Source: Flammeovirgaceae bacterium (GTDB lineage: Bacteria; Bacteroidota; Bacteroidia; Cytophagales; Cyclobacteriaceae). From it: a stretch of 64,000 nucleotides of DNA. Location: the NCBI GenBank assembly GCA_020635915.1, contig JACJYU010000001.1:1526501-1590500 (forward strand). Direction: 5' to 3'. This document shows, piece after piece, positions 62,584-64,000 of the stretch. Both the position numbers and the translations under genes were made by a program. How positions within the stretch are numbered: position 1 is the first letter of the stretch; each line of letters starts with the position of its first letter. A model generated the notes under the pieces. That model was not told where the DNA came from, did not search any database, and saw only the letters and a program-made list of their open reading frames with translations.

Positions 62584-63330
62584 CTAGTCTAAAAAAACCT
62601 TTCCTGGATATTTAACATTTACGAGGTAAAGCCCTTCCGGTGGCACGTTCATTCCGGCCATCTTCCTGTCTTTGCTGTCTATTATGCGCTGGAACTGCCT
62701 GATGGAAACCTTGCCTGTGCCTACGTCAAGCAGGCTTCCTACAATTGCCCTCACCATCCCCCTGAGGAAGCGGTTGGCCACGATGGTAAAAACCAATATA
62801 TCGCCTTTTTGATTCCAATGCGCTTTTTTAAGGTTGCAAATAAAATGATTTACATCCGTTTTTACCTTACTGAAACACTGAAAGTCCTGCTCCCCGGCCA
62901 ATAAGGCAGCGGCCTCGTTCATGGCCTGCACGTCAATGGGCTTAAAGAAGTGGTAGGCAAAGCCCTGGTAAAAAGGGTTTTTAACCCGGGTGATCTTGTA
63001 CTCATAGGCCCGCTCTACCGCGCTATAGCGGGCGTGGGCATCGGGCTTCACTTTTCGTATGGCATTGATGGAGATCGCTTTTGGCAAGAAAGAGTTTAGT
63101 TTTTGCAAGGTAACGGGGCGGTCCAATTCACGGGCAAAGTCGGCATGGAAAAACTGTTTTGCACAATGCACCCCGGTATCGGTCCTTCCACTTCCCACTA
63201 TCCCGATTTTTGCCCTGAACAATTTTTTGAAAACGTCTTCCACCACTTGCTGCACGCCCACGGCATTGGCCTGCGATTGCCAGCCATGGTAGTGGGTGCC
63301 GGTGTAGCTTATTTCGAAAAAGTAGCGCAT
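62584..63330 (-). CDS. truA: tRNA pseudouridine synthase A
   Basis: TruA makes pseudouridine at positions 38-40 of tRNA anticodon arms. The 248-residue protein has the catalytic Asp motif GRTDTGVHC, the N-terminal ISYTGTHYHGWQSQ, and the RFLRGMVRAIVGSLLDVG core. Length is normal. It begins at ATG 63330, and its stop is three bases before the start of the downstream ABC gene. Confidence 0.97.
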   Translation of the reverse strand: MRYFFEISYTGTHYHGWQSQANAVGVQQVVEDVFKKLFRAKIGIVGSGRTDTGVHCAKQFFHADFARELDRPVTLQKLNSFLPKAISINAIRKVKPDAHARYSAVERAYEYKITRVKNPFYQGFAYHFFKPIDVQAMNEAAALLAGEQDFQCFSKVKTDVNHFICNLKKAHWNQKGDILVFTIVANRFLRGMVRAIVGSLLDVGTGKVSIRQFQRIIDSKDRKMAGMNVPPEGLYLVNVKYPGKVFLD

Positions 63331-63420
63331 GTCAGGGAGGTAGGAAATAAAAAAAACAACAAGTCAGCGCCAGGAAGCCAACGCCTTCGCCCCCCAATAC
63401 CTATACCAGTCCCGCGCCCT

Positions 63421-64000
63421 CTACAACCGCACATTTTCATACACAACGGCCGCCCCCTGCCCCACTCCAATGCACATGGTGGCCAGCCCATACTTCACTT
63501 TCCTCTTTTGCATTTCATGAAGGAGGGTGGCGCTAATGCGGGCGCCACTGCAGCCCAGGGGATGGCCGATGGCAATGGCGCCACCGTTTACGTTTACTGT
63601 TTCCGGGTCGAGTCCCAACTCGCGGATGCACGCAATGGACTGGGAGGCAAACGCCTCGTTTAATTCCACCAGCCCCATGTCCTTTACCGAAAGGCGGGCC
63701 CGCTTCAGGGCCTTGCGGGAGGCCTCTATGGGGCCTACCCCCATTATGGCGGGGTCAACGCCCGCCACGCCCATCGACACCACGCGCCCAAGGGGCCTAA
63801 GGCCCAGCTTTTGCACCGTGCTTTCCCCCACCAGCAAGGCCGCGGCCGCCCCATCGTTGATGCCTGAGGAATTGCCTGCCGTCACCGTTCCCCCTTCCTT
63901 AAAGGCGGGTTTTAAGGCCGCCAACTTTTCCATGGACGTTTCACGTGGGTATTCGTCTTTGCCAAATTCCACCGGCCCGCCTTTCTTTTGGGGAACCGGC
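63421..64000 (-). CDS. Thiolase (acetyl-CoA acyltransferase), 3' part
   Basis: The C-terminal 192 or so residues of a thiolase are inside the window; the frame is open through base 64000, so the start lies beyond it. Motifs: GNSSGINDGAAAALL, NEAFASQSIA, GGAIAIGHPLGCSGARI and CIGVGQGAAVVYE, with the catalytic His in GHPLG and Cys in CIGVG. Thiolases join or split acyl-CoA units, in fatty acid degradation or acetoacetyl-CoA synthesis. Type cannot be set without the N-terminal active-site Cys region. Faces truA on the same strand with a 90-base gap. Confidence 0.92.
   Translation of the reverse strand, partial: PVPQKKGGPVEFGKDEYPRETSMEKLAALKPAFKEGGTVTAGNSSGINDGAAAALLVGESTVQKLGLRPLGRVVSMGVAGVDPAIMGVGPIEASRKALKRARLSVKDMGLVELNEAFASQSIACIRELGLDPETVNVNGGAIAIGHPLGCSGARISATLLHEMQKRKVKYGLATMCIGVGQGAAVVYENVRL

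Overview
This 64 kb window is a gene-dense chromosomal segment of a Bacteroidota bacterium, most likely a Cytophagales member (Cyclobacteriaceae or Fulvivirgaceae type). The evidence is the set of family-restricted genes (DUF4270, DUF4834 and DUF4286 proteins, the MoxR/DUF58/DUF4350 operon, NusB with a long N-terminal extension, a TonB receptor with a carboxypeptidase-regulatory domain), the near absence of Shine-Dalgarno sequences, and repeated promoter boxes of the Bacteroidota form TAnnTTTG. I see no prophage, insertion sequence, integron or CRISPR array. No gap between genes exceeds about 260 bases, so the region looks like core genome rather than an island.

Layout. 1-5526: operon of SpoIIM-like, polytopic membrane, DUF4129, DUF4350, MoxR ATPase and DUF58 proteins. 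5644-10107: carB converging with an orphan MASE1-type histidine kinase. 10223-16444: DUF4834, dapF, secA, a SPOR lipoprotein and an M20 peptidase. 16453-19503: a DtxR-family regulator divergent from a TonB receptor, with an operator-like palindrome inside the promoter. 19611-21128: holin-like protein, small membrane protein and an archaeal-type GGGP synthase. 21130-25716 (minus): acyl-CoA dehydrogenase, zinc metallopeptidase, rfaE2, a flippase-like membrane protein, panD and panC. 25836-29994: half-length glycogen-synthase-like protein, DUF4270 lipoprotein and glmS. 30036-37548: metabolic singletons, gltX and serS. 37809-42061: rho, a DEAD-box helicase and a dihydroorotase. 42129-42203: tRNA-His. 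42349-47192: a zinc-ribbon membrane protein, dxs with an alpha/beta hydrolase, and scpA. 47194-56902 (minus): nusB, ytxH-like, DUF1573, yajC, ybbR, coaE, then a tripartite RND efflux system. 56975-64000: leucine dehydrogenase, two ABC half-exporters on opposite strands, an outer-membrane-type protein, truA and the 3' part of a thiolase gene.

How the genes work together. Most genes serve central functions: pyrimidine synthesis (carB, dihydroorotase), peptidoglycan precursors (dapF, glmS), coenzyme A (panC, panD, coaE), isoprenoids (dxs), protein export (secA, yajC), translation and RNA processing (gltX, serS, truA, tRNA-His) and transcription (rho, nusB). Accessory functions are metal-responsive TonB uptake, RND efflux and ABC export.

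The most interesting observation is that the two ABC half-exporters carry complementary lesions: one has Asp in place of the catalytic Glu, the other has a non-canonical signature motif. They therefore look like the two halves of one heterodimeric MdlAB/BmrCD-type exporter, encoded convergently around an outer-membrane-type gene. Others are a dihydroorotase with Gln in its first metal-ligand position, a CarB without its allosteric domain, a palindrome between the promoter elements of the TonB receptor, and several promoters so close to start codons that the transcripts may be leaderless. No wholly new multigene system is evident.
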